From contig AP017993.1 of the NCBI GenBank assembly GCA_003609755.1, positions 1-64,000 on the forward strand: a stretch of 64,000 nt of DNA, written 5' to 3'. A program made the position numbers and the translations under genes. Position 1 is the stretch's first letter, and each line of letters begins with the position of its first letter. Below are positions 44,339-53,406 of this stretch, one piece after another. The notes under the pieces were generated by a model that saw nothing but the letters and a program-made list of their open reading frames with translations, was not told the origin of the DNA and ran no database searches. Source of the DNA: Planktothrix agardhii NIES-204. GTDB lineage: Bacteria > Cyanobacteriota > Cyanobacteriia > Cyanobacteriales > Microcoleaceae.

Positions 44339-47300
44339 CTATAGTCCTAAACCTTTTTTACGCGCTAATAAGCCATCAACCCAGCGTTTTTCGTCAGTAC
44401 CCGCCGGATAAAGGGCTGAAAATGATTGTGCTAGTTGCCAGAATTTAATATCTTTACCAATTGCTTCATCAACTAAAAAGCGTTTGAGTGCTTCACTCCG
44501 TCCAGAGTTAAATAACAGCATTGCTTGATGTACTTTATCGCAAATGGTTTCACCAATACGAGAAATTTTGACTTCCCCATGTTCGTCTTCAGGAAGTTCA
44601 TCAAGTACGCCTATAATAATAAGTTGTTTGTCACCTTTGGCTTTTTTCTTGGGAATATCGGGAATAATGCCTTCCTTACCAAATAGGTAAGCAGCACGTT
44701 CTTTAACAGGTAGCAGTCGGGCTTTGTCGCCTTTAACTTCGACAAGATGAGTAAGGTTTTCCAGATGTGCGCCGAGTCCCTGAGCAATCTTACGGGCGGT
44801 ATCATATTCAAGGCTAAAACCTGTTATTTTTGGTTTTTTGCTAGTGTTTTCGTCATCATCATCATCTTCGCTCCCCTCGCCATCTGGGAGAGGGGCTGGG
44901 GGTGAGGGTTCTCCTGCTGAAAGTGTCCAGAGCCACATGGTGGTTAAACGGGCATCTTCTTCAAAGTTGGAGGTGTCTGCGTCTTTAAAGATGGTGCTGA
45001 GGGCTTCTTGGGAAATGGCTGCCCAGACATATTCGAGATATTCACGCAAGGGGACAATTTCACCGCTTGCTTTTTCAACACTGGAATAACGGGAGAAGAT
45101 TTCCAGGGCGGGGCCTAAACAAGCAAAGATGGCATCAGCACCTACTACGCCTTGTTCGGTGAGGCGTGGCATCCATTCTTTGATCCGTTGGGGGAGTTCT
45201 TGCAAAACATTGCGCCAATCGCCTATTTCATTATTGCTGCGTGGGCGGCAGACTAGGTGAACGGATGAGGCAAGGGCAGCAGAGTTTTGAGAACGTAATC
45301 TACCTGGTCTTTCCGTATCAATTGCCCAAGAGCCAGTAAAAATCCATCCTGCATCAATCATTGCTTGTAGTTGTGCTTCCCATCCTGCTGTGGACTTGTG
45401 AGCAAAAACAATTAACCCGATGCCATTTGGAGCAACAATTCGCCGACCTTCTGCCATTGCTTGCCCCATTGTGCGCTCGAAAAAGGCTTTATCTTTTCCT
45501 TTCATTTCGTCAACAATGCACTCTTCATCTTTTGGTGTAAGTTCATTAGAAAAACTTTTCAAAAGATTTATAGGTAAAGTTCTTTTTAGCCAAACATAGA
45601 AAAAATCTGACAGATCGGCATAAGGAACTGCATCATAGTAAGGTGGATCAGTACAAAAGAATTGAACCGCATCATCAGGGAGATAGTAAAGATTCGTAGC
45701 TGATGTTTGTTCTATTTGGGCATTAGTAAGATATTCTGCACTATTCGCCTTTATTGTGAGTTTTATCCAGTCCAAAGCACCTATCCAATTACCTGAACCA
45801 TCTGCAAAGAGATTACATTCTGGAAACTCCCAGACTATAGGCAAAGCTTGTCTCCCAAATGTATGAGCAATAAATTCTCCTGAATTAGCCCAAATTACAA
45901 GAGATGTTAAATAATCAGCTTGTCTATCAACAGCTAAAGATAAACAAGTTTGAATGGCATTTGCTAATTCTTTATCACTTCCTAATTCTTGAATTTCGTT
46001 ACTACTAAGTTTTTTAACCAGTCTTGTTAGTGTAACTAATGCCAGTAATTGTCTAGGGGTGAATAAATCAGCAAAATTATCCATACCATAATTACGCTGT
46101 GAGAATGCTCTACCTGCACCACTACCTCCTCCCATTGGTGTTGGTTCATTTGGAATCAAATCTAAACTTGTAAATTCTTTTAATGCTAAAACTGCTTTTT
46201 CAGTTGCTTCTAAATCTTGTAAACTTGGCAACCGATAAAATCTTCCCTGTGTACTTGGCTTTAATAACACTACACAAAATAAACGAGCATCATTAGCTCC
46301 ACCTTTTCTTATTTTTAGTTGCCTTCTTGTCGATGCTACAGGAGTAGTAAAACCCGTCACAGGACAAGTAGCCGAACCCCTAGCCACTGTCCCCTTTTCA
46401 ACTTCCTTCTCACTTTTCGGCTCAAAAATCTCCAACAAAGGACGGCGCACCTTGCGCGTTACTCCATCCGCATAAGTCACTTCTAACGTCTCAGTTTGCA
46501 CAATACCCGTATCATCCCTTACCCATCGCAAAGCCTTATTTCTCCCAGCCTTCTTCGCCAACCACAAAGAACGCATCAAAGGCACTTCTACAGGAATCCC
46601 CGTACCATCATCAGGAGCTTCAGAAATAATCGTCCTCGCCCATAAATAAGCAATGGGGGTACTACCATCCTCATCTTTAGGATAAAACTCTGCTAACTCC
46701 TTCTCTGCTTCTTCCTTCACCCATTGTCCCCATTTTCTAACTTCATCAGCTAAAGTTTGCCCATATTTGGGGATATATTCCAAAACTACCTTATTTAACA
46801 ACACCGCCACCGGATTGAGGTCACTCGCAAACGCATCCGCCCCCACTCGTAAAGCCTCTAAGGGTATCGAACCACCACCCGCAAACGGGTCAACCACAAG
46901 GGGGCGCGTCCCCACTTCCCCACCTAACGCTTCATGGGCTGCTTGAGTCAAAGCCCTCGCCGTTTCCAGATAATCAGACTGAGTTGAATTATCCCAATTA
47001 GCAAAATCCGCAATAAAATCTAGCAATAAATAGCGCAAACTGTTTAAATTCTTTGGATTCTGCGGATCTAGTGCATTTTCAGGCTTGGCTAATACCTTCC
47101 ATTTCTTCCAATTTTCTTTTGAACAGCATCCATCTGCGGCTGCTTTCCGAGCAAATTTAGTAATAATTTCTACCGCTTGATCTCGAAATATTTGGGGACA
47201 TAAACTATCAACCGGATCAATCCACAATGAAGCACAAATCACCGCCCGACAAGCTGCTAATGGTCGCCGCGCCCACCATATATGTAGAGTTGAAATATGT

Positions 47301-47389
47301 CCATGTCTAATTGATTTCTCCCGTCTGGCATGGGCAGAAATACGTTTAATAGGTAGGTCAACTTCGATTAGGCGTTTGGGATAGATCAT
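44339..47389 (-). CDS. DUF1156-type DNA methyltransferase (Hma methylase subunit)
   Basis: The protein has 1016 residues. The N-terminus MIYPKRLIEVDLPIKRISAH, then GHISTLHIWWARRPLAACRA, is DUF1156. VVDPFAGGGSIPLEALRVGA near 170 is SAM motif I, and FFCTDPPYYDAVPYADLSDF near 578 the catalytic DPPY motif of amino-methylases (m6A or m4C). VALANPEA-type motifs are not needed for this call. Near 830 a Pro/Gly insert and an Asp run (SPPAPLPDGEGSEDDDDDE) come from a genomic repeat inserted in frame. It should mark self DNA for the helicase-ATPase complex. Confidence 0.9.
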   Translation of the reverse strand: MIYPKRLIEVDLPIKRISAHARREKSIRHGHISTLHIWWARRPLAACRAVICASLWIDPVDSLCPQIFRDQAVEIITKFARKAAADGCCSKENWKKWKVLAKPENALDPQNPKNLNSLRYLLLDFIADFANWDNSTQSDYLETARALTQAAHEALGGEVGTRPLVVDPFAGGGSIPLEALRVGADAFASDLNPVAVLLNKVVLEYIPKYGQTLADEVRKWGQWVKEEAEKELAEFYPKDEDGSTPIAYLWARTIISEAPDDGTGIPVEVPLMRSLWLAKKAGRNKALRWVRDDTGIVQTETLEVTYADGVTRKVRRPLLEIFEPKSEKEVEKGTVARGSATCPVTGFTTPVASTRRQLKIRKGGANDARLFCVVLLKPSTQGRFYRLPSLQDLEATEKAVLALKEFTSLDLIPNEPTPMGGGSGAGRAFSQRNYGMDNFADLFTPRQLLALVTLTRLVKKLSSNEIQELGSDKELANAIQTCLSLAVDRQADYLTSLVIWANSGEFIAHTFGRQALPIVWEFPECNLFADGSGNWIGALDWIKLTIKANSAEYLTNAQIEQTSATNLYYLPDDAVQFFCTDPPYYDAVPYADLSDFFYVWLKRTLPINLLKSFSNELTPKDEECIVDEMKGKDKAFFERTMGQAMAEGRRIVAPNGIGLIVFAHKSTAGWEAQLQAMIDAGWIFTGSWAIDTERPGRLRSQNSAALASSVHLVCRPRSNNEIGDWRNVLQELPQRIKEWMPRLTEQGVVGADAIFACLGPALEIFSRYSSVEKASGEIVPLREYLEYVWAAISQEALSTIFKDADTSNFEEDARLTTMWLWTLSAGEPSPPAPLPDGEGSEDDDDDENTSKKPKITGFSLEYDTARKIAQGLGAHLENLTHLVEVKGDKARLLPVKERAAYLFGKEGIIPDIPKKKAKGDKQLIIIGVLDELPEDEHGEVKISRIGETICDKVHQAMLLFNSGRSEALKRFLVDEAIGKDIKFWQLAQSFSALYPAGTDEKRWVDGLLARKKGLGL
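44871..44914 (-). repeat. GC-rich interspersed repeat inserted in frame in the methylase gene
   Basis: CTCCCCTCGCCATCTGGGAG and the following GAGGGGCTGGGGGTGAGGG are a GC-rich dispersed-repeat type seen in many cyanobacterial genomes, here coding for SPPAPLPDGEG without breaking the frame. A CATCATCATCATC run coding for the Asp tract lies next to it. Confidence 0.65.
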
Positions 47390-47400
47390 GGTTTAGGCGC

Positions 47401-47590
47401 TTATGAATTGGGACTATCCCAAATAGTTTGAATTACATCTAAATTTCTTATCTTGCGAGATTGCCGATATATGAACTGGATAGCCATTATTAAAGGCATG
47501 ATCAAAGGCAATCGACGCATCATAGGCTAATTTTTCTGGACTACGAAAATACCAAACAATGGCATGGGTATCAGCAACAATCGCACTCAT
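47401..47590 (-). pseudogene. VapC (PIN-domain toxin) gene with internal deletion
   Basis: An ATG at 47590, overlapping the VapB-like TGA, starts MSAIVADTHAIVWYFRSPEK, the PIN N-terminus with its first Asp. The frame reaches HISAIS and then breaks. In another frame the tail LDVIQTIWDSPNS runs to a TAA at 47403. About 70 residues with the other acidic residues are missing, so the toxin is dead. Confidence 0.75.
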
Positions 47591-47817
47591 AGATCTGCAA
47601 ATTTCTTATCGAAATTTCCCCACATCTCACGCCTCACTTCTTTGATATCCTCTTCAGTAATATGAATGTCCAAGTCTGCCCACATCCCCTTTAAGCTTTT
47701 TCTAGGACGCTTAACAGAGTTCTTAGATTTCAAGAGCTTGGCATAGCTCAACAATTCCATTTGTTCCTCTACTGACAAGTCTTCTAAGACAGCAACTAAT
47801 GAATCTTTAAGAGTCAT
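47587..47817 (-). CDS. VapB-like antitoxin, orphaned
   Basis: The protein has 76 residues: SLVAVLEDLSVEEQMELLSY and an acidic/basic C-terminus (DIHITEEDIKEVRREMWG). This is the small helical antitoxin type (DUF2281-like) that precedes PIN toxins in cyanobacteria. The ATGA overlap with the broken vapC remains. It sits between the helicase and methylase genes of the defence operon. Confidence 0.7.
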   Translation of the reverse strand: MTLKDSLVAVLEDLSVEEQMELLSYAKLLKSKNSVKRPRKSLKGMWADLDIHITEEDIKEVRREMWGNFDKKFADL

Positions 47818-47857
47818 AATTCGTTAACCTCCGGTAAATTTTTCGCCAAAATAGGCA

Positions 47858-50800
47858 TTAAATATCCTGATTTTTGATATTTAAAACCTGATCGGCATCC
47901 ACCTGGTAATGTTTTACTTTAACAATTGCCTCCCAATCTAGTTTAGCTGGATCTTGAATGGCATGAATCTCTGGCTGTGTAGCACAATTAAACACCACAT
48001 ACAACCAATAATCTTGTTTAAGACGCTCGGCGGTACGGTATTCATTATCACTTAAAGCGACCCGTCCAACCTGAGAGCGCCCTTTAACCTCAATAAACTT
48101 GACTGAGATCGCCGTCTTGGGATCTTCAGGGTGAAGTTGGCGCGAAATCAAGTCAAAACCACGATTTTCAGATTCTACAGTTTCCACTTGCCAACCCTGT
48201 GCTTCTTCATACGAGATCACCGCATTAACGGCAATCCGCTCAATTTCAGCATTACTAACCATTGGTGCAATATCAGGCGCGTGGCGTTCAGGATGAGGTA
48301 ACACCCATGCCCTACCCTTTGGCTCAATGGCAGCAATCATACAGTTACGTTCCTGTGTTAATTCTATCCTGCGCCGATCCAATCTTGTATTTAATTCATC
48401 CAGACGATCTTCAGCTTGTTTCAAACGCCCATCTAAACCCGTTTCTTCTGACCCTGATTCCTTTTTATCAAATAATTCACCATATTGAATCTGTAAGCGA
48501 TCGATAATTGCCAATAAACTAATTTCCGTATGGTCAGAGATTATTTTAATTTCTCGCTCTCTTTCCTGCTGCATTTCTGTTAAAAATCCGTTTAACTCAG
48601 ATTCAATCAAAAACTGTTCAAGCTGTAGACTATCTGGTAAATTAAGATGATCAGGAAATTCACTTGTTTCCGTTGCAGGTATTAAGTCAAGAAAAATCGT
48701 TGGTTGTTTGAGCGATAAAGTTTGGTCTAATTCAGTTTGCACCACATATAAACGCTCATGGAGTTTATTGCCCCGTCCATCTTGAAATACCACCAAATAA
48801 ACATCTAACCTTGCGGGTTGGGTGCGATGCAAGTCATAAAATACCGCGCCATGTTGCAAGTCTTGTTCTGTTTGTTTTAGTACCTCTTTTCGCACACACT
48901 CAAACAGGGGATGTCCTGGTGTCACCCATTCCACCGTAGGATCTAAATCGAGAACTTTTTTATCAAAAGCAATCTGCTTATATTCCCGTCCCAGTTTACC
49001 AAAACGCGATTCTTGATCATCCCCTGTTACCCAAAGATGGCGCGGGATACGTCCAATGCGATAGATTTTGCCCATCTCCCCCCCTCGTCCTTTGGGATTC
49101 GGGTTGGAGGTGATAGCTTTAGGATGAATACCAACAATAGAAGATGCTTCAACAAAGAAATTTTCGACTACTTCAGGCACTAATCGCTTTTCCTTAGCAT
49201 CAGTAGATCTGCCAATCAAATTAGATAAATTTAGTTCGCGTTTTGCTAGTCCCTCTAATGCCGATTTGGTAATTCTGCGAAAATGTTCCGTATCTACCTG
49301 ACTGACAATCCGATCTTTAATTACATCTTCGGTGAGATTACGAGCATACATCTCCCTGAGCATTTTTTCAATTTGATTTGCTGGAAAAACATCGCCTAAA
49401 ACATTGAAAACTTTGCCCGTATTTTCAGGATCAAGATCAGCCTCAATTTTTTGAAGACGTTCAAATAGTTTCCAAAATACGCTCCCTTCACGGGTATTTG
49501 TAGAAACAAAATTAAAAATCAAACAGTCTTTTTCCTGTCCATAACGATGAATCCTGCCCATCCGTTGTTCTAAACGAACAGGATTCCAAGGAATGTCATA
49601 GTTAATCATTAGCCAGCAAAACTGAAGGTTAATCCCCTCACCCGCCGCTTCCGTTGCTACTAATACTTGACAATCTTCTTTAAACTCACGCTCGGCATAA
49701 ATGCGGGTATTAGGGGTATTGCGATCGCCTATATTCATCCCTCCATGAATTTGGGTAACACTCAAACCCCACTGTTTAAGCTTGCCTAGAGGACGTTCAT
49801 TTTTACCATCACCTGCTAAAAAGTCAAGGGTATCCTTATGTTCAGTAAAAATCAGCAGCTTCATTTTGGGATCGTTAAAAAAGCCTTTTTCTACCAATAA
49901 CTGCTTCAGTCGTTGTAATTTTGATTCAATTTCACGATGTTCTAAATCTTTCGCTAATTTAATCAGCTTATTAAGTATTCTGATTTCATCTTGTAAGGCA
50001 ATCGGATCAATATTGGCTACTACATTTTCGAGATCACCTAAAATCTTTTCTTGAGCTTCTTCCGTTAGTTCGTCAAAATCATCAGGTAATTTCCGTTCAA
50101 TTAATTCCTGACGGTATGCTGCTGGATTTTCGAGGATATACTTACGCTTTTCACACATCCGTTCCAGACTGCGGCGTACAGCATAAACACTTGAGGCAAA
50201 ACGTCTCTGTAACATAGCCATCGTAAACCCTAAAGCCCGTCCACGATTTGAGTCATCCATTGCTGCCTTAATTGACTGATCTTCAACATAGCGTGTCAAT
50301 TCATCATAAAAATCTAGCTCATCGTTATTAATTTGAAAATCGGCAGTTTGGACAATGCGACGAGTAAAAAGCTTTTTTACTTCTCCAGTTTCCGGGTCAG
50401 GAAATGTGACCAGTGCTTCCTTAGTTCGACGTAGATAGAAAGGAGCATGATTACGTTTCATCGCCTCTTCTAAGCTGCTTACATCCCCATAAACATCACG
50501 ATCCAGTAAGGCTAAAAACAAACAAAAGTTTTTCGGATCGCCCTTGTGGGGGGTAGCAGTCATCAGTAAATAGTGATCGGTCATTTCTGACAACTTCTCA
50601 CCGAGTTGATAAGCCAGTGTTTTTTGATCAGAACTATAGGCACTCATCTTATGGGCTTCATCAACAATGATTAAATCCCAATGGCTACGCAACAGGCTTT
50701 CCTTAGCATCATCAACCCGCGAAATCCAAGAAACTGAAGTAACAATTTGATTTTTATCCTGCCAAGGATTTGCACCATAATTAGCACGGAGAATATCACC

Positions 50801-51340
50801 GCGCACTACTTCAAAATCTTCACGAAACTTGTCTTTCATTTCGCGTTGCCACTGAAATGTCAGGTTTGCAGGTGTAACAATCAGGACGCGCTTAACTAAT
50901 CCTCTAGCCTTCAATTCTTTAAGTAGTAAACCTGCCATAATCGTTTTACCCGCACCTGGATCATCGGCCAATAAAAAACGGATTCGCGGTTGCTTCAAAA
51001 AATAGTCGTAAACGGCTTCAAGTTGGTGGGGTAGGGGATCAACTCGTGCAACGGTAAGGGCGAAAAATGGATCGTATTCATAAGCTAAACCTAAGCGCAT
51101 TGCCTCAATCCCATAGCGAAACTTCTGGGCATCGCCATCAAAGGGTTCTTGTTCTGGGGTAGCTTCAAGCTGGGCAATCTGTTCAGAGGTTAAGAATGGT
51201 TGGTGTACTTGATTTGTATTAATTCCTTGCCCAAACAGTTTGACTCCATCCATCATCGGTTGGACAGTTATCACTTTTACTGGTTCAGAGAAGATCGAAC
51301 CGCGAATGATCATACCTTGCTTCAGTTGTTCTGGTTTCAC
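47858..51340 (-). CDS. SNF2-like helicase with C-terminal DUF3883 domain (Hma helicase subunit)
   Basis: There are 1160 residues from a GTG at 51340; the conserved MKPEQLKQGMIIRG start supports it over the ATG at codon 10. FLLADDPGAGKTIMAGLLL near 130 is motif I, DLIIVDEAHKM near 230 motif II, LLMTATPHKGD motif III, and EQRMGRIHRYGQEKD near 597 motif VI of SNF2/superfamily 2. About 400 residues later comes ENRGFDLISRQL, then ISVKFIEVKGRSQVG, a DUF3883-type domain that resembles PD-(D/E)XK folds (Asp...Glu-x-Lys). It is first in the operon and should translocate on invading DNA. Confidence 0.9.
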   Translation of the reverse strand: MKPEQLKQGMIIRGSIFSEPVKVITVQPMMDGVKLFGQGINTNQVHQPFLTSEQIAQLEATPEQEPFDGDAQKFRYGIEAMRLGLAYEYDPFFALTVARVDPLPHQLEAVYDYFLKQPRIRFLLADDPGAGKTIMAGLLLKELKARGLVKRVLIVTPANLTFQWQREMKDKFREDFEVVRGDILRANYGANPWQDKNQIVTSVSWISRVDDAKESLLRSHWDLIIVDEAHKMSAYSSDQKTLAYQLGEKLSEMTDHYLLMTATPHKGDPKNFCLFLALLDRDVYGDVSSLEEAMKRNHAPFYLRRTKEALVTFPDPETGEVKKLFTRRIVQTADFQINNDELDFYDELTRYVEDQSIKAAMDDSNRGRALGFTMAMLQRRFASSVYAVRRSLERMCEKRKYILENPAAYRQELIERKLPDDFDELTEEAQEKILGDLENVVANIDPIALQDEIRILNKLIKLAKDLEHREIESKLQRLKQLLVEKGFFNDPKMKLLIFTEHKDTLDFLAGDGKNERPLGKLKQWGLSVTQIHGGMNIGDRNTPNTRIYAEREFKEDCQVLVATEAAGEGINLQFCWLMINYDIPWNPVRLEQRMGRIHRYGQEKDCLIFNFVSTNTREGSVFWKLFERLQKIEADLDPENTGKVFNVLGDVFPANQIEKMLREMYARNLTEDVIKDRIVSQVDTEHFRRITKSALEGLAKRELNLSNLIGRSTDAKEKRLVPEVVENFFVEASSIVGIHPKAITSNPNPKGRGGEMGKIYRIGRIPRHLWVTGDDQESRFGKLGREYKQIAFDKKVLDLDPTVEWVTPGHPLFECVRKEVLKQTEQDLQHGAVFYDLHRTQPARLDVYLVVFQDGRGNKLHERLYVVQTELDQTLSLKQPTIFLDLIPATETSEFPDHLNLPDSLQLEQFLIESELNGFLTEMQQEREREIKIISDHTEISLLAIIDRLQIQYGELFDKKESGSEETGLDGRLKQAEDRLDELNTRLDRRRIELTQERNCMIAAIEPKGRAWVLPHPERHAPDIAPMVSNAEIERIAVNAVISYEEAQGWQVETVESENRGFDLISRQLHPEDPKTAISVKFIEVKGRSQVGRVALSDNEYRTAERLKQDYWLYVVFNCATQPEIHAIQDPAKLDWEAIVKVKHYQVDADQVLNIKNQDI

Positions 51341-51681
51341 TATCTCGCTCTACTTCACAAAATAAAAGGAAGATTACTATTGCCTAAAAATGCGATCGCA
51401 GGTAAATTAGCAGGATTTTGGGAATTAAATAGAGTTTAGCAGAGTAACTTAACTTTAATTAAACTTATAACTGAGGTTTCTCTTTTTCTGGTACTTACAG
51501 CTAGGTTTTAATTAAACACTGCCTTGATTTTTGCAGTAAACTCCCCTTTACCAATAAATTATTCAAAAATTCTCTGTGACCAACATCACCTCAGTTTTTG
51601 AGTCAAGTCACTGTAACAATCCTTAACATTCCGTTACATTAATTTACATACACAAGCAAATTAAATTCAAGGAAAAACACC
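51341..51681. other. Gene-free stretch between the defence operon and the ssl1498-like gene
   Basis: This is 341 bp of AT-rich DNA with one GCGATCGC site near 51391. I see no coding frame, hairpin or repeat that stands out. The promoters of the helicase gene (-) and of the small photosynthesis-related gene (+) must lie here. Confidence 0.6.
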
Positions 51682-51846
51682 ATGAGAACCACCAACGAAA
51701 ACGGCATCCTAAATAACTACGCCACCGAACCCAAACTTTATTTTGCCGAATACCCCTCACCCGAACAGCAAAATCGCTATGCCCTTCAAGCCTCTGCTGC
51801 TGTCCTTCTGTTGACTTCCCTGCTCCTGATTGCTTTTGCTGCCTAA
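51682..51846 (+). CDS. ssl1498-type small light-harvesting-like protein
   Basis: The protein has 54 residues from the ATG at 51682 with AAGGA upstream. MRTTNENGILNNYATEPKLY and FAEYPSPEQQNRYALQASAA are the near-invariant start of the ssl1498 family of single-helix cyanobacterial thylakoid proteins, followed by one transmembrane helix (LLLTSLLLIAFA). It is a host housekeeping-type gene, so it may mark original chromosome beside the island. Confidence 0.88.
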   Translation: MRTTNENGILNNYATEPKLYFAEYPSPEQQNRYALQASAAVLLLTSLLLIAFAA

Positions 51847-51903
51847 AATCATGGGCTATCACAATTCTTTGAACTGCCTCATCCGGGGTGGTTTTTCCGT
51901 ATT

Positions 51904-52200
51904 TTAGGATAGCTTTAAATTAAGAGACAACTGGCCAGGTGAGATATTTCCACGACTTCTACGATGGTAAGCTAAATGGCAACTACTACACAATGCCACT
52001 AAATTTTCTAACCTATTATCCCCAGGGTCAAGATTCCAATGATGCACTTGCAACACATAAGCTCGACGTTTTAGGGTATCGGGTAAAGTTTCTCCAGGTT
52101 TCAGACATAAACGACCACATCGTTGACATTGCCAGTTCGCTGATTCCTTAACCGCTAAAGCTAGTTCCGTCCAATTATCAGGATAACGATTTAAACTCAT
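51904..52200 (-). CDS. HNH endonuclease-like protein
   Basis: The protein has 98 residues. CQRCGRLC and CSSCHLAYHRR give the zinc-binding Cys pairs, and YVLQVHHWNLDPGDNRLENL carries the HH...N core of the HNH nuclease fold. It is convergent with the ssl1498-like gene and lies just before the second integrase copy. Such stand-alone HNH proteins are common in cyanobacteria; whether it acts in defence or mobility is unknown. Confidence 0.85.
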   Translation of the reverse strand: MSLNRYPDNWTELALAVKESANWQCQRCGRLCLKPGETLPDTLKRRAYVLQVHHWNLDPGDNRLENLVALCSSCHLAYHRRSRGNISPGQLSLNLKLS

Positions 52201-52292
52201 AGACTGATTTATTAATTTTTATTAAGGCTTTGATATTTATTGATGTTTCCCCTCAAGCACTTCTTACAGTCTAGTTTTTCCTTGACCCGTTG

Positions 52293-52351
52293 AGATAACG
52301 AATAACATAACCAATAACGTAATCAATAACGGATAACATAACGAATAACAG
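52293..52351. repeat. Short AATAAC-type repeat cluster upstream of integrase copy 2
   Basis: About seven near-copies of (G)ATAAC/AATAAC(G/A) occur in 59 bp, with GATAACGAATAACATAACC and GGATAACATAACGAATAAC as the longest related units. It lies about 90 bp before the duplicated block and is absent from copy 1. Confidence 0.6.
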
Positions 52352-52441
52352 GAATAGCAATTGAATCAATATGTCTGGACTCGTTTGGATTATTCACTGA
52401 AACCAGATAAGCAACCCGCAATGATGAATGTAAAAAATGAA

Positions 52442-53179
52442 CTTCATTGTGTGTAACTTTTGCACGAAACCATATTGATTTTTTAAGCCACTTGCAAAGG
52501 CACTACCCACGCCCTAACAATCCTCTTAACGGGTATGGGTGCTTATATGAAAGTAAACAGACACGGGAAAGCCAAAATACTCAGCCATGATGAAATCCAG
52601 ATCCTATTTAATGAAGGTTTGCACAACCTCAGAGATCGGGTAATTTTTGCTGTCTGTCTCTTCACCGCCGTTAGAATCAATGAAGCTGTTACTCTCTACA
52701 CGGCTGATGTCTACGACAAGAGGGGACGGGTTAGGGATGAATTAACCTTTAGGAAATCCAATACAAAAAGGAAACTGGCAACCCGCACGATTCCGGTGCT
52801 AGATGAACTCAGGGGATATTTAGAGAAGTACAAACCAGAGGCGGGTAAAATTTGGCTGTTCCCCGGTGGAACCTTTCGAGATGACCAAAACCACCATATC
52901 ACCTCTGACTCAGGCGCACGGATTTTAAGGAAGGCTTTTGAACAGACTGGCATTGATGGAGCCAGTAGCCATAGTATGAGACGGACGGCCCTAACCCAAA
53001 TGTCTAACGCTGGAATTCCCCTCAGAACCATTCAGGAAATATCCGGCCATCGCAACCTTGAACAACTACAGCAATATTTAGAAGTGCAGCCGGAACAGGT
53101 CAGGGGAGCTATCGCCGCTTTATCTATGCTGTCTCCTGTTAATAACGCAAGAGACGGAAAATTCTTATATCCCGACACA
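52442..53179 (+). repeat. Long direct repeat, copy 2 (integrase and leader)
   Basis: It is the partner of 17293-18030, in the same orientation. It includes 93 bp of leader and almost the whole integrase gene. Confidence 0.92.
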
Positions 53180-53206
53180 CCCCATAATAAAACCCCTATC
53201 CTCTAA
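52535..53206 (+). CDS. Short tyrosine recombinase/integrase, copy 2
   Basis: The protein has 223 residues, identical to the copy at 17386 for about 200 residues (Arg47, His146-x-x-Arg149, His172, Tyr181 all kept). Only the last ~20 residues diverge (NNARDGKFLYPDTPHNKTPIL). A good terminator follows. The near lack of differences, even at third positions, points to recent duplication or gene conversion. Confidence 0.92.
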   Translation: MGAYMKVNRHGKAKILSHDEIQILFNEGLHNLRDRVIFAVCLFTAVRINEAVTLYTADVYDKRGRVRDELTFRKSNTKRKLATRTIPVLDELRGYLEKYKPEAGKIWLFPGGTFRDDQNHHITSDSGARILRKAFEQTGIDGASSHSMRRTALTQMSNAGIPLRTIQEISGHRNLEQLQQYLEVQPEQVRGAIAALSMLSPVNNARDGKFLYPDTPHNKTPIL

Positions 53207-53228
53207 GGTTTTGGGGGGTTTGTTTTTT
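53186..53228 (+). terminator. Terminator after integrase copy 2
   Basis: AAAACCCC pairs with GGGGGGTTT around a loop of about 16 bases, followed by GTTTTTT. It overlaps the last codons of the integrase gene. Confidence 0.65.
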
Positions 53229-53247
53229 AGATGGAGATGGGCGCTCG

Positions 53248-53406
53248 CTATTTGACTGTTTGGGCTGCTTTGGCATCCTCAATCTGTTTTTTGATTTTTT
53301 GAGTCATCGCTTCTGAGGTTTCGGACATTTTTTGAGCCGCGTTGTACATCTGTTGACCCATTTCTAACAACTCGTTTAGAATTTTTTCGTCTGGTAAATT
53401 TGTCAT
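53248..53406 (-). CDS. Small coiled-coil protein (52 aa)
   Basis: The frame MTNLPDEKILNELLEMGQQM, then MYNAAQKMSETSEAMTQKIK, is one amphipathic helix. Its ATG overlaps the TGA of the upstream 118-residue gene (ATGA). It is the third gene of an RHH-led operon. The family is not recognised. Confidence 0.65.
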   Translation of the reverse strand: MTNLPDEKILNELLEMGQQMYNAAQKMSETSEAMTQKIKKQIEDAKAAQTVK

